Source of the DNA: Deltaproteobacteria bacterium
Lineage (GTDB): Bacteria > Myxococcota_A > UBA9042 > PHBI01
Direction of reading: 5' to 3'
DNA length: 33,983 bases
Assembly: GCA_006226565.1 (NCBI GenBank)
Contig: SBGO01000640.1
Span: 1-33,983, forward strand
This document shows positions 1 to 8,811 of the stretch, in pieces; position 1 is the stretch's first letter, and each line of letters begins with the position of its first letter. Below the pieces are notes generated by a model. The model was given only the letters and a program-made list of their open reading frames with translations, made no database searches and was not told the DNA's origin. The translations under genes were made by a program, and so were the position numbers.

Positions 1-439
1 GCAGGTGGGCCGCCGCGACGTCGATCCGCGTGTTCGCCGCGTCCCCCTCGGGCGCGACCGGCTTCGCGTCGCCGAAGCCGACCGGGATCAGGCGCTCGCA
101 CTTCACGCCGCGAGCGACGAGCGCGCGCGCGACCGCGAGGGCCCGCCGCTTCGAGAGCGCCAGCGCGCCCTTCGCCCCGGCGACGTGCGCCTCGACGCGC
201 GCCAGCGTGATGTAGGGCGTGTCCTCGAGGTAGCGCGCGATGTACGCGAGGGCGTCGTCCGCCGACGGCGCGAGCCGCGCCGAGTCGGCCTCGAAGGTCA
301 CCGGCGTCGGCAGCTTCAGGAGCCCGTCCTCGGTGACGTAGCGCGGCTTGGCCGGCGCTGGAGCGGGCTGGGCCGAGGCGGCCGGGACCGCAAAGAGGAG
401 AGCGAGCACGAGCGAGGAGAACCCGAGTCGGCGCAGCAT
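1..439 (-). CDS. OmpA-like domain envelope protein, C-terminus beyond window
   Basis: This frame runs off the left edge of the window, so only residues 1-146 are visible. It begins at an ATG preceded by a good ribosome site (GGAGG about 5 nt upstream). Residues 1-23 are a signal peptide ending ASA, followed by a short Pro/Ala linker. The rest matches an OmpA C-terminal peptidoglycan-binding domain: a strand with 'VTFEADSARLAPSADDAL', a helix, then 'LSKRRALAVARALVARGV', 'RLIPVGFGDAKPVA' and 'NTRIDV', which corresponds to the family's N-x-R-[VI]-[DE] motif. Such domains anchor outer-membrane or periplasmic proteins to the cell wall. It lies 135 nt downstream of the GH57 gene on the same strand, separated by a strong hairpin, so it may or may not be co-transcribed. 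The fold assignment is fairly secure; a specific role is not visible. Confidence 0.8.
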   Translation of the reverse strand, partial: MLRRLGFSSLVLALLFAVPAASAQPAPAPAKPRYVTEDGLLKLPTPVTFEADSARLAPSADDALAYIARYLEDTPYITLARVEAHVAGAKGALALSKRRALAVARALVARGVKCERLIPVGFGDAKPVAPEGDAANTRIDVAAAHL

Positions 440-532
440 GGCCCCTCCGAGATGGAAGCGTGGCGTTCGGGCGCGGCGACGCGCGACAGGGGACGGGCGT
501 GAACGACGCGCAAGACCGGCATACTCCAGCCC

Positions 533-560
533 GGCGCGCCCGCCAAGCGGCGGGCGCGCC
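533..560 (-). terminator. 12-bp perfect hairpin after the GH57 gene
   Basis: Positions 533-544 (GGCGCGCCCGCC) pair perfectly with 549-560 around a 4-nt loop. It begins 14 nt beyond the stop codon of the leftward GH57 gene. On the minus strand no U-tract follows the stem, whereas on the plus strand a short T-run (CCTTTT) does. It may stabilise the 3' end or pause transcription rather than act as a classical intrinsic terminator. The remaining gap (440-532) shows only the ribosome site of the OmpA-like gene. Confidence 0.4.
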
Positions 561-574
561 AGACCTTTTGGGGC

Positions 575-3500
575 CTACTCCTCGACCGTCACCGAGGTCC
601 GCGCGGCCATGCTCCCCGAGGGGTCGGGCCGGTCGGCGAAGACGTCGCGCACGCGGACGCGGCGCGCGCCGCTGGCCGGCACGGTGTAGCCGCGGTTGGT
701 CAGCGGGTACTCCTCGGTCCCGCCCCAGCCGTCGCCCGCGTGGCCGATGGTGTACTTGTACTGGAGGTCCGTCCCCGGGATGGCGTCGAAGCCGAGCGTC
801 CAGATGTTGTCGCCGGCCGTCGTGTCCGGGGCGACGCCGTCGTCCTTCATGAACACCGTGTTCGGCGTCCAGTTGGCGAAGACCTGCTGGTTGCCGACGA
901 TCGACACCTCGCCGGTGCCCGCGGGCGGCGGCGGGTCGAGGATGCTCGAGTAGGCGTCGAGCGCGACCTCCGAGCCCGTCGCGTCGACCTCGAGGATGAC
1001 GCGCACGAGCTTGCTCGGGTCGGCGAACACGATCTGCGTCCCGAGGTTCGGCGCCGTGTCGACCACCGCCCCGCTCTCGACGGCCACGATGGCCATCTCG
1101 AGCGGATCGCCGAGGCTCATCCCGAGGTCCGGCATGAGGAAGCGCAGCTCCACCAGCGCGCCGCCCACGACCGGGCCGCCCACCAGGATGTTGTGCTCGG
1201 TCACCGTCTCCCAGCCGCCATTGCCGTCGGCGTTCTGCAGCGTCACCGCCGGCGCGCTGCCCGAGAAGTCGATGGCGATGCGCCGCGCCGGCCCGCCCGA
1301 CGAGAACGCGATGGTCTGCCCCTCGGCGGTGGTCGTGTTGAACGGCAGGGTCGTCACCACCGGCGCCGTGCCCGACGTGTCGGTCGTCTGCGCGCTCGTG
1401 TAGAGGACGAGCTGGTAGTCGCTCTGGAGCTTGGCCGAGAGGTCCTCCTTCAGCTCGATGCCGACGAAGACGCGCCCGTTCTGGAAGGTGTGGTAGCCGT
1501 AGAAGATGCGCCCGATGTCGTCGTTCGGGTCGTCGATCGCCCCGGCGGTGTCGTTGTCGTAGAAGAGGCCGCCGGGCGGCGTCCACTCGCTGTCGTCGGG
1601 GAGGAGCTCACCGTCGAGCACCGGCAGCTTCTCGAAGGGCCCGGTCATGGCGGCCGGGTCGGGCTGCAGGATCGGCGGGAAGGCCGGCACCTCGATCTCG
1701 TCCTCACCCGAGAGCGACAGCGCGATGTTCAGAAACTGATACATCGCCGTCAGCTGCGAGCGGTAGATGGCGTCGAAGGGCGCGTCCCCGCCCGCCGACG
1801 TCTGGTCCGAGCCGTACCACCAGAACCAGTCCGACCCCTCGGCGCTCAGCATCGCGCGCCACGCGCTCCACCACGCGAACGCCGCCGTGTTCGAGGCGTC
1901 CGGCGGGTCGAGGTAGCTCTCGGGGAGCCCGAGCTTCGGCTCGAGCACCGCCTTGGCCGCCTCGATGTCGTCGCGCGCCACCTTGAGGTAGTTCCAGCCG
2001 AGGTTCTCCTCGACCTCGCCGATCCAGGTGTCGAAGCGCCCGCCGATCCACGACCCGGGCCACAGGTCCTCGTACTCCGGCAGCGCCGCCACCGGGTGCG
2101 CGTCGACGTCGCGCGCCGCGTTCCCGTCGATGTACTCGCTGCCGGTCACGGTGATGGCCGAGCCCTCGTCGTAGGCCGCCTCGAGCCCGGCGTAGGCCCC
2201 GGCGAGGAACTGCTTGGCGTCGTGGTCCTGGAGGTACCACTCCCAGGCGTTCTCGCCGTCGAGGATGACCGACAGGAGGCGCCGCGGCTCGCCCCACGGC
2301 CCGGCCGCGCTCTCGACCTCGACCACGAAGTCGGCCGCGTTCTCCGCCGGATCGTTGGCCTGGTAGAAGAAGCCGACCTTGTCGGAGAGGTCGGTGTCGC
2401 GGAAGACGATCATCATGACGTCGTTGTCGTCGCCGTCGTTGCCCGCGACGGTGTCCGAGTCGACGTGATACGCCTGCAGGTGGCTCGCCCCGGGCATCCC
2501 CTTCTCGAGGACCTGCCGGTCGGTCGCGATCCAGTCGATGTCGCTCTCGCGGAACGCCGGCACGATCTCCTCGGCGACCGAGCCCTCCGACGGCCACATC
2601 CCGCGCGGCGCGCGCCCGAAGCGGCGGGTGTAGTACTCGACCGCCATGTCGATCTGGATGAAGGCGTCGCCGGGGTACTGGAACGCAGGCTCGGGCAGCG
2701 TGTCCGCCGGCTGCCCCTCCTGCGCGAGGTTGGTGTCGTGGAGGAGCGGCAGGATGGGGTGGAAGAACGGCGTCGTCAGCACCTCCACCTGGCCGCTCGT
2801 GCCGGTCCAGCCGAGCGCCTTGTGGATCTCGAAGACGCCCTTCATGATCTTGTAGTTCTCGGCCACCAGCCGGTTCGCCAGCGCCTCGACGGACGCCACG
2901 TCGTCGTAGCCCGCCGCCAGCGTGTAGGTCCCGTCGTCGCCCTTCACCACGACGTCGGACAGGTCGACGACCACGTCCCCACCGTCGTCGTAGACGGTGA
3001 CCGGCCCGTCGAGGAAGCCCGGATCCATCCAGCCGAGCTCGAACCACACCTTGAGGAGCGCCAGGTCGAGCTGGGTGTAGCTCGCGCTGTCCTTCGCGAG
3101 CAGCGCCTCGTACTCGGGGAAGAACGCCCGGAGCGGCTCCGCGATGCTCCGGCAGGACCAGGTGTCGGCGTAGAACCAGCCCAGCTGCGCGTCGCTGGCC
3201 GCCGCCGGGGTCGGGGTGTCGTCGAGGAGGAGATCCACCCACGGGTCGGTCTTGCCGCGCCAGGCCGCGAGGAAGCCGGCCTCGTCGACCGTCCCGGCGG
3301 CGACATCGACGTAGGGCGCGAGCCGGTCGAGGTAGAGGTCGAGCTGGTTGAGGAGCGACGAGGTCAGGTTGACGTTGAAGTGGACCTTCGGGTAGCCGGC
3401 GACCATCGCCGTCATGTCGAAGTAGTCCTTCGTCGCGTGTTTGCGGACCCACGGCCCCTGCAGCTCGTCCTTCCCCGGGTCGAGGTAGGACGGCTGGTGC

Positions 3501-3988
3501 TGGTGCCAGACCAGGTTCAGGTACACGGTCGCGAGCACCGGCCCGAGCCAGCTCCCGCCGGCGAGCCCGTTCCCGTCGGCGTCCGTGACCCCGACGACCG
3601 TCACCTCGTACGGGGTCGCGGCGTCGAGCGCCGGATCGATCGTCAGGGTCGCCGTGCTCCCGTCGAGCGTGACCCCGGTGACGGTCGCCTCGGCGTCGTT
3701 CGGCGTCGCCACCGTGAACGCGCCCACGGTCACCGTCTCCGGGTCCGGCGCGGCGTCGAAGCGAACCTTCACCCAGGTCCCGTCCTGCGACCACGCGCGC
3801 ACGACGCCGATGGAGGCCACCTCTGCCGTGTCGGTCGCGTCGTCCTCCACGTCGGCGGCGGTGTCCTCGTCGCCGGTGTCGTCCATCGTGTCCGCGACGT
3901 CGGCGGTCGTGTCGGCCGCCGGCTTGCTGTCGTCCCCACAGGCCCAGAGCGCGAGCGCGAGGGCCGGTACCCACCAGATCCGGTTCAT
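575..3988 (-). CDS. GH57 amylopullulanase-like lipoprotein with C-terminal carbohydrate-binding-like module
   Basis: This 1137-residue secreted lipoprotein has a lipobox ending at Cys17 (LWAC) and an acidic Asp/Thr/Ala linker to about residue 57. An Ig-like/SbsA-type beta domain (about 58-155) precedes a GH57 catalytic domain (about 156-770). Visible GH57 landmarks are HQHQP (162-166), TTPFFHPILPLL (405-416), GMWPSEGSV with the expected nucleophile Glu468, and LDGENAWEW with the expected acid/base Asp577. The DGEN form is typical of amylopullulanases, which cut alpha-1,4 and alpha-1,6 bonds; dual specificity here is inference. A DOMON/glucodextranase-C-like region (about 785-1015) follows. 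The final module (about 1030-1115, 'NWTPNTV...DDG...AGDNIWTL...YKYT') is shared with the lipoprotein at 8808-10349. Its ATG overlaps the upstream GH13 stop as ATGA, implying translational coupling. Confidence 0.88.
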   Translation of the reverse strand: MNRIWWVPALALALWACGDDSKPAADTTADVADTMDDTGDEDTAADVEDDATDTAEVASIGVVRAWSQDGTWVKVRFDAAPDPETVTVGAFTVATPNDAEATVTGVTLDGSTATLTIDPALDAATPYEVTVVGVTDADGNGLAGGSWLGPVLATVYLNLVWHQHQPSYLDPGKDELQGPWVRKHATKDYFDMTAMVAGYPKVHFNVNLTSSLLNQLDLYLDRLAPYVDVAAGTVDEAGFLAAWRGKTDPWVDLLLDDTPTPAAASDAQLGWFYADTWSCRSIAEPLRAFFPEYEALLAKDSASYTQLDLALLKVWFELGWMDPGFLDGPVTVYDDGGDVVVDLSDVVVKGDDGTYTLAAGYDDVASVEALANRLVAENYKIMKGVFEIHKALGWTGTSGQVEVLTTPFFHPILPLLHDTNLAQEGQPADTLPEPAFQYPGDAFIQIDMAVEYYTRRFGRAPRGMWPSEGSVAEEIVPAFRESDIDWIATDRQVLEKGMPGASHLQAYHVDSDTVAGNDGDDNDVMMIVFRDTDLSDKVGFFYQANDPAENAADFVVEVESAAGPWGEPRRLLSVILDGENAWEWYLQDHDAKQFLAGAYAGLEAAYDEGSAITVTGSEYIDGNAARDVDAHPVAALPEYEDLWPGSWIGGRFDTWIGEVEENLGWNYLKVARDDIEAAKAVLEPKLGLPESYLDPPDASNTAAFAWWSAWRAMLSAEGSDWFWWYGSDQTSAGGDAPFDAIYRSQLTAMYQFLNIALSLSGEDEIEVPAFPPILQPDPAAMTGPFEKLPVLDGELLPDDSEWTPPGGLFYDNDTAGAIDDPNDDIGRIFYGYHTFQNGRVFVGIELKEDLSAKLQSDYQLVLYTSAQTTDTSGTAPVVTTLPFNTTTAEGQTIAFSSGGPARRIAIDFSGSAPAVTLQNADGNGGWETVTEHNILVGGPVVGGALVELRFLMPDLGMSLGDPLEMAIVAVESGAVVDTAPNLGTQIVFADPSKLVRVILEVDATGSEVALDAYSSILDPPPPAGTGEVSIVGNQQVFANWTPNTVFMKDDGVAPDTTAGDNIWTLGFDAIPGTDLQYKYTIGHAGDGWGGTEEYPLTNRGYTVPASGARRVRVRDVFADRPDPSGSMAARTSVTVEE

Positions 3989-5817
3989 TTCGCCTCCTCG
4001 ATCAGCACCACGCCGGACGCGTCCGCCGTGAAGGTCACGCTGCCGCCCGCGACGCTCGCGGTGGCCCCGGTGTACGCGTCGCGGAGCGCCGTGCCGTCCG
4101 CGAACTGCGCCGACACGTCGAGGGTGACGTCGCCGCTGGCGCCGAGCGCGACGTAGACGACGTCGTCGTCCTTCACCCGGACGAAGGCGTAGGGGGCGTC
4201 GGACACCTTGGCGTGGCTGCCGGCGCCCACCGCGCGGTGCGCCTTGCGGAAGCGCCCGAGCTTCTGCCAGTGCGCGAGGACGTCGGGGTTGTCGCCCCAC
4301 GCGTAGTCGGTCCGCGTCTTGTGGCTGTTGTCGCTCGACGCGCTGCCGTAGCCGCGCGCGTTCTCGTCACCGTAGAAGACCTGCACCGCGCCCGGCGTGA
4401 GCATGAGCAGCGTCCCGGCGACCTTCTGCTTGTCGAGGCTCTTGCCCGCGTAGCGCTCGAAGAAGAGCGAGGTGTCGTGGGAGCTGATGTAGGTCAGCAC
4501 GTTGAAGGCGTCGTCGGTGTTGATCTTCTGCGCGTAGTCCGCCCAGGTGCCCTCGATGGCGCTCGGGTCGTCGAGGGCCGCGGACGCCGCCGCCTGGAAG
4601 TCGAAGTTGAGGACCGAGTCGAAGCCGCCGTCGAGGAAGTACTCGTCCTTGGCGACGCCGTGCGGGAAGACCTCGCCGGTCATCCAGAAGGGGTGCGCGG
4701 TGTCGGCGTAGTCGCTGTCGGGGAAGGCCTTGTCGGGGTGCGACGAGCGCCACTCGGCCAGCGCCTCGTCGGCCTTGGCGTTGAGCGCCTTCCAGCTCGC
4801 CATCTCGACGTGCTTGGCGGTGTCGCAGCGGAAGCCGTCGACGCCGTAGGCCCGCACCCAGTCGGTCAGCCACTCGACGAGGTAGTCGCGCACCGCGTAC
4901 GGCGTCTTCTCGACCGCCTGGGTATCTGCCTTGTTCTTGTAGAAGACCGGCAGCCCGATGTTGGTCTGGGTCGACTCGGTCCGGAAGTCCGGCAGGTAGT
5001 CGACGTTCTTGGTGTAGTTGTCCGATCCGGGGCCGGGGTAGCCGCCGCCGATCTCGGCGCGAATCCAGTTCGGCCCCCACCAGTCGCCGAAGTTTGCGCT
5101 GTCGAAGTCGATGTAGTCGTAGAGGGTCGCCGGGGTCGCGCTCTCCCAGCCGTCGAGCAGGACGTCGACCCCGAACTCGTCGAGGTCCGCCGGCGTCGCG
5201 TAGCCCGGGTGGTTCATCACGACGTCGAAGATGACGCGCAGCCCGTGCTCGTGGGCGGTGTCGATGAAGTAGCGCAGCTCCTCCGCGGTCCCCATGTTCT
5301 TGTCGACCACGGTGAAGTCGAGCGCGAAGTAGCCGTGGTAGGCGTAGTGCTTGATGTTGTTGCCGCTGATCCAGCCGTGGACCTGCTCGTAGGGCGCCGT
5401 GATCCAGAGCGCCGACACGCCGAGGGCGTCGAAGTAGCCGTCCTCGATCTTGTCGGTGAGCCCGGCGAGGTCGCCGCCGTGGAAGGTCGCAATCTCCTTG
5501 TCGCCGTCGTCCTCACGGCCGTAGCTGTGATCGTTGGCGGTGTTGCCGTTGAAGAAGCGGTCGGTGATCACGAAGTAGATGACGGCGTTGTCCCAGCCGC
5601 TCCAGGGCAGGACGGTCGTCGTCACCGAGGTGTCGGCCCCGGTGGTGTCTCCCGTGGCCGTGTCGCCCACCGTCGAGTCGGCGACGGTCCCGTCCTCGCC
5701 GCCGAGCGTGTCGCTCGAGACGTCGCTCGAGCCGCCCCCGTCGTCGCCACACCCGGGCGCACCGCCCACCAGGAGCGCCAGCCCCGTGACCATCACCCAC
5801 AACTTCGCCGAATGCAT
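3985..5817 (-). CDS. malS: MalS-type alpha-amylase lipoprotein (GH13 subfamily 19-like)
   Basis: This 610-residue secreted alpha-amylase has an N-terminal signal ending at Cys23 (APGC, a weak lipobox) followed by a Gly/Asp/Thr-rich linker to about residue 68. All four GH13 regions are present: DVVMNH (198-203), GFRCDTAKH with nucleophile Asp332, WMTGEVFPHG with acid/base Glu382, and ISSHDT with stabiliser Asp448. The 'DTAKHVE' and 'TGEVFPHGV' stretches closely resemble E. coli MalS, the periplasmic maltodextrin-releasing amylase. A C-terminal beta domain (about 540-610) ends the protein. The ATG at 5817 has a GGGAG site 6 nt upstream and directly starts a signal peptide; longer in-frame starts would run through the divergent promoter region. 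It is the first gene of a two-gene leftward operon with the GH57 enzyme. The lipid anchor, rather than periplasmic release, differs from MalS and is inferred. Confidence 0.9.
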   Translation of the reverse strand: MHSAKLWVMVTGLALLVGGAPGCGDDGGGSSDVSSDTLGGEDGTVADSTVGDTATGDTTGADTSVTTTVLPWSGWDNAVIYFVITDRFFNGNTANDHSYGREDDGDKEIATFHGGDLAGLTDKIEDGYFDALGVSALWITAPYEQVHGWISGNNIKHYAYHGYFALDFTVVDKNMGTAEELRYFIDTAHEHGLRVIFDVVMNHPGYATPADLDEFGVDVLLDGWESATPATLYDYIDFDSANFGDWWGPNWIRAEIGGGYPGPGSDNYTKNVDYLPDFRTESTQTNIGLPVFYKNKADTQAVEKTPYAVRDYLVEWLTDWVRAYGVDGFRCDTAKHVEMASWKALNAKADEALAEWRSSHPDKAFPDSDYADTAHPFWMTGEVFPHGVAKDEYFLDGGFDSVLNFDFQAAASAALDDPSAIEGTWADYAQKINTDDAFNVLTYISSHDTSLFFERYAGKSLDKQKVAGTLLMLTPGAVQVFYGDENARGYGSASSDNSHKTRTDYAWGDNPDVLAHWQKLGRFRKAHRAVGAGSHAKVSDAPYAFVRVKDDDVVYVALGASGDVTLDVSAQFADGTALRDAYTGATASVAGGSVTFTADASGVVLIEEAK

Positions 5818-5883
5818 CGCCCGCTCCCGCGTCAAGGCTTGCGCCACGTGCCCTCCGGGGGCGTCCCCGAAGCCACGCGGCGC

Positions 5884-5912
5884 ACTATAGCGCGGCAGGA
5901 ATGTGAGTTGTA
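5884..5912 (-). promoter_or_regulatory. Candidate promoter of the malS-GH57 operon
   Basis: On the minus strand TATAGT (5889-5884) is a good -10 element. A 17-nt spacer places a very poor -35 (TACAAC, 5912-5907) upstream. The left arm of the 11-bp inverted repeat begins 3 nt further upstream, centred about 44 nt from the expected start. This geometry fits a promoter that depends on an activator bound next to the -35. Prediction only. Confidence 0.4.
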
Positions 5913-5915
5913 GCC

Positions 5916-5976
5916 CACCGTAACGCAGCAATGATTCACGTTCCTGTGGCGTTTCCGAGGAGGGCGCGTTACGGTG
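5916..5976. promoter_or_regulatory. Inverted pair of 11-bp sites in the divergent control region
   Basis: CACCGTAACGC (5916-5926) and its exact reverse complement GCGTTACGGTG (5966-5976) are centred 50 bp apart between the two divergent alpha-glucan operons. Read outward from the middle, each operon sees the same sequence GCGTTACGGTG in the same orientation. This is what two binding sites for one regulator, one per operon, would look like. No regulator gene lies nearby in the window. The match is exact; the function is inference. Confidence 0.5.
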
Positions 5977-5982
5977 ACGCGT

Positions 5983-6051
5983 CCTCAGGAGGGCCTCCCC
6001 CTGCTGGCCCTCCGGATCGACCCAAGCACGCAGAGCGAAGCGCTCCTGAGG
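5983..6051 (+). promoter_or_regulatory. Leader with alternative hairpins near the ribosome site
   Basis: CCTCAGGAG (5983-5991) is exactly complementary to CTCCTGAGG (6043-6051), and the right arm covers the first bases of the GAGGGG ribosome site (6049-6054) of the gene at 6061. A second, competing hairpin pairs GGAGGGCC (5988-5995) with GGCCCTCC (6006-6013). The two structures share bases 5988-5991, so they exclude each other. This could modulate translation of the first gene of the rightward operon. Whether the transcript starts upstream of 5983 is not known. Confidence 0.35.
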
Positions 6052-6060
6052 GGGTAAGAC

Positions 6061-6891
6061 GTGAAGAAGTTCCTTACCGGATCGATGACCTTGCTCATGG
6101 TCCTGTACGGCGGGATGGCTCTCGCCGGCACGACGATCGAGTTCAGTGACCCCAAGGGCGACGACGACGGGCCCGGGAAGTACACGTACCCGACCGACGC
6201 CGTCTACACGCCGGGCAGCTTCGATTTGACAAATGTCGAACTCGAAGATGCCGGGGACAAGGTCAAGGTGACCGTGACCGTCAAGGCCAAGATCGAGGAC
6301 CCGTGGGACTCGAAGGCGTGGGACGGCAACGGCTTCTCGGTCCAGATGTTCGTCATCCACATCGACACCGACCACAAGGCCGGCAGCGGCCACAAGGACG
6401 GCCTCCCGGGCTTCAACGTGACCTTCGCCGACGACCAGCTGTGGGACAAGGCGCTCGTCATCTCCCCGCAGGGCAAGACCCGCGTCCAGGCCGAGGTCAC
6501 CGCCAAGGCGGCGGCGATGAAGAAGGACATCCTCATCCCGACCTCCGTCAGCGTCCGCGGCCGCAAGGTCGTCGCGACCTTCAACAAGTCGGACCTCGGC
6601 GGCGACCTCTCGAAGTCCTGGGGCTACCAGGTCCTCGTGCAGTCCAACGAGGGCTTCCCGGACAAGACCGACTTCCTCACCCGTAAGGTCAACGAGTTCG
6701 GCGGCCAGCACCGCTTCGGCGGCGGCTCCGACTACGACTGCGACCCGCACGTGATGGACCTCATCGCGGGCAAGGCCCAGGGCGAAGGCTCCGAGAAGAG
6801 CGAGCAGCACAAGATGCTCGGTACCTTCAAGTGCAACGCGGACGGAAGCGGCACCCGCGCCGTCCTGCAGATGGTCTACCCCGAGGGCTGA
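6061..6891 (+). CDS. Secreted free-standing glucodextranase-C-like domain protein
   Basis: This 276-residue protein consists of a signal peptide (about 1-22, ending ALA) and a single domain. The mature part opens with 'IEFSDPKGDDDGPGKYTYP' and continues with 'PGSFDLTNVEL', 'FVIHIDTDHKAGSG' and 'WDKALVISPQ'. This is the pattern of the C-terminal domain of glucodextranase and related amylases, a beta-sandwich thought to bind alpha-glucan or the cell surface. Here the domain stands alone, without a catalytic partner in the same chain, so a binding or scaffold role is likely. The start is GTG at 6061 with GAGGGG 6 nt upstream, and a signal peptide follows immediately. It is the first gene of a rightward operon, with only 6 nt before the next start. 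The family call is recognition from motifs; no search was run. Confidence 0.8.
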   Translation: MKKFLTGSMTLLMVLYGGMALAGTTIEFSDPKGDDDGPGKYTYPTDAVYTPGSFDLTNVELEDAGDKVKVTVTVKAKIEDPWDSKAWDGNGFSVQMFVIHIDTDHKAGSGHKDGLPGFNVTFADDQLWDKALVISPQGKTRVQAEVTAKAAAMKKDILIPTSVSVRGRKVVATFNKSDLGGDLSKSWGYQVLVQSNEGFPDKTDFLTRKVNEFGGQHRFGGGSDYDCDPHVMDLIAGKAQGEGSEKSEQHKMLGTFKCNADGSGTRAVLQMVYPEG

Positions 6892-6897
6892 CAAATC

Positions 6898-8811
6898 ATG
6901 CGGACATCGCGCCTGTTCATCGTCCTCGCGCTCGCGCCGGGGCTCGTGGGGTTCTCCACGTCCGCCCAGGCCGAAACGCGGAACTTCGAGCTCTACGGCA
7001 AGATCTACACGAAGTGGCTCTACCGCAATAACGACAACGCCGGGGTGTTGTCCTTGGGCAACCCCTTCTGGCCCGACAACATGTCCGGCGACAACGGCGT
7101 GGCGACCGAGTTCGAGCTGAACATCAAGGGCCGCGTCGGGGACAATGTCCAGGCCGGTGTCCGCATCAAGAGCCGCTTCGGCGCGCTTTGGCAGGACTGG
7201 TGGGAGAACGGCGACATTCGCTACGACGCCGAGAACACGTCGGGTGAGTCGCTCGGTATGAACCGCGCGCAGTACATGAAGCTGCGCGGGTACTGGATTC
7301 AGGCGGCCTTGCCGATCCCCTTCGTCGACAACGTCCTGGTCGGCTCGAGCGACCTCGGCATGTTCAACGAGTGGACCATCGGCAAGGTCCGCTACATCGA
7401 CCGCGACAACGGCAAGGGCATCTTCGTCCAGGGCGCCTTCGACGAGGATCTCCTGCGCTTCCACGCGGCCATCATCGCGCTCCCGAAGCTCTGGGTGGGG
7501 CCGCAGTGGTCCACCGGCGTCGGCGACCCGCTGGTCCGCCTGCCGTTCTACTCCCAGGACTGGGCCTACGGCCTCAAGCTCGAGAGCGACCCCTACGACG
7601 GCGTCAAGATCACGGCCATCGGCACCGCGACCGTGGACAGCGAGGTCGACATGACCGACCCCGACGCCGTCGGCTCCGACAACGCGAGCTGCACCGACGA
7701 GCTCGGCAACGCCATCCCCGGCTGCGAGCGGGACGGCGCGGTCGACTGGACCAACCGCTACACCAACGTCGTCGGAACCCTCGAGACCCAGATCGACACC
7801 TGGGACGGCGGCTCCTTCAACGTCCTCCTCGGCGCCAGCTACCAGAGCATCAACCCCGACGTCACCGGCAACGGCGTGCTGCTCAACAACGGCGTCTACC
7901 CGCTCGTCTACGACCCTGACATGTTCGGCGCCTTCGCCCGCGTCCGGGCCGAGCTCTACGACATCGCCGACGACACCAGCCTCAAGTTCGAATACTTCAA
8001 CATCGGCCAGCACTTCCAGACCATCTTCGGCGCCCGCCGCGAGGTGGACGTGCTGCTCACCGACGGCTTCATCGAGGGCGGCCAGGTCGCCACGCTGAAC
8101 AGCGCCAACGAGTTCGTCGACTTCGACGAGGCCTACTACGAGACGGTCATCGGCTGGCACGGCGCGACCGCCATCCTCGAGTACCAGTCCGACCTCGAGC
8201 TCAGCCTCGAGGGCACCTTCCTGACCTACAACACCAACGCGCAGAACCGCGACGTGGACGAGAAGTACCCGGACTTCCTCCACACCGACGGCTTCACCGA
8301 CACCGACCTCTACGACTACGCCAACGTCTACGACCGCGGCCGCGACCCGCGCTCGGTCTTCCGCAGGAACCAGGACCGGATGAGCGCCATCGCCGTCCTC
8401 AAGGGGCTCTGGCACACCGACCTCGGCAACGGCCTCGACGTCGGGCTCAAGACCAAGTTCATCTGGGACAGCGACAAGCGCAGCGACACGACCGACATCG
8501 ACGACTACCTCGGGCTCATGTCGATGACGCGCCTGTGGCTCACCTACCCGGCGGCCGACGGCCTCAGCCTCACCGTGGGCGGGCAGTTCGACTACTGGAA
8601 GGAGGACAACCGGCGCGGCACGATCGAGCAGGGCTACGGCGACGACACCACGACCAAGGTGCGGCCGTGGCTGGCGCTGGCGTACACGTTCGACGGATTT
8701 ACCCTGAAGTACCAGTTCGAGTACTTCTACAAGGACGCTCAGCGCGAGCGCGATGACGACCGCCTGTTCCACGTCATCCGCTCGAAGGCCAGCCTGGAGG
8801 TGGGGTGGTGA
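6898..8811 (+). CDS. Outer-membrane beta-barrel, probable glucan/maltodextrin porin
   Basis: This 637-residue protein has a signal peptide (about 1-25, ending AQA) and then a chain dominated by short amphipathic strands rich in Tyr, Trp and Phe, separated by Asp/Asn/Gly loops. It ends in an aromatic residue ('LEVGW'), the usual barrel-assembly signal. Repeated strand-turn units such as 'NFELYGKIYTKWLYRN', 'EFELNIKGRVGDNVQAGVRI' and 'FTLKYQFEYFYK' support a large barrel of 16 or more strands. I do not recognise a named family. The position between a glucan-binding protein and two lipoproteins suggests uptake of maltodextrins across the outer membrane, in place of a TonB-dependent SusC-type receptor. 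The stop codon overlaps the next start as GTGA. Barrel assignment is strong; substrate is inference. Confidence 0.75.
   Translation: MRTSRLFIVLALAPGLVGFSTSAQAETRNFELYGKIYTKWLYRNNDNAGVLSLGNPFWPDNMSGDNGVATEFELNIKGRVGDNVQAGVRIKSRFGALWQDWWENGDIRYDAENTSGESLGMNRAQYMKLRGYWIQAALPIPFVDNVLVGSSDLGMFNEWTIGKVRYIDRDNGKGIFVQGAFDEDLLRFHAAIIALPKLWVGPQWSTGVGDPLVRLPFYSQDWAYGLKLESDPYDGVKITAIGTATVDSEVDMTDPDAVGSDNASCTDELGNAIPGCERDGAVDWTNRYTNVVGTLETQIDTWDGGSFNVLLGASYQSINPDVTGNGVLLNNGVYPLVYDPDMFGAFARVRAELYDIADDTSLKFEYFNIGQHFQTIFGARREVDVLLTDGFIEGGQVATLNSANEFVDFDEAYYETVIGWHGATAILEYQSDLELSLEGTFLTYNTNAQNRDVDEKYPDFLHTDGFTDTDLYDYANVYDRGRDPRSVFRRNQDRMSAIAVLKGLWHTDLGNGLDVGLKTKFIWDSDKRSDTTDIDDYLGLMSMTRLWLTYPAADGLSLTVGGQFDYWKEDNRRGTIEQGYGDDTTTKVRPWLALAYTFDGFTLKYQFEYFYKDAQRERDDDRLFHVIRSKASLEVGW

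Noticed and set aside
533-560. Classical intrinsic terminator for the GH57 operon
   Set aside because: The stem is strong but no U-tract follows on the minus strand, so only a low-confidence hairpin is listed.
740-4156. Very long plus-strand open frame opposite the GH57 gene
   Set aside because: Its translation is Arg/Val/Glu/His-rich with no domain. It is the expected antisense shadow of a GC-rich gene, and the minus strand carries clear GH57 motifs.
4213-5913. Plus-strand open frame opposite the MalS-type gene
   Set aside because: Low-complexity Val/Arg/Gly composition and no signal peptide or motif; the minus strand is clearly GH13.
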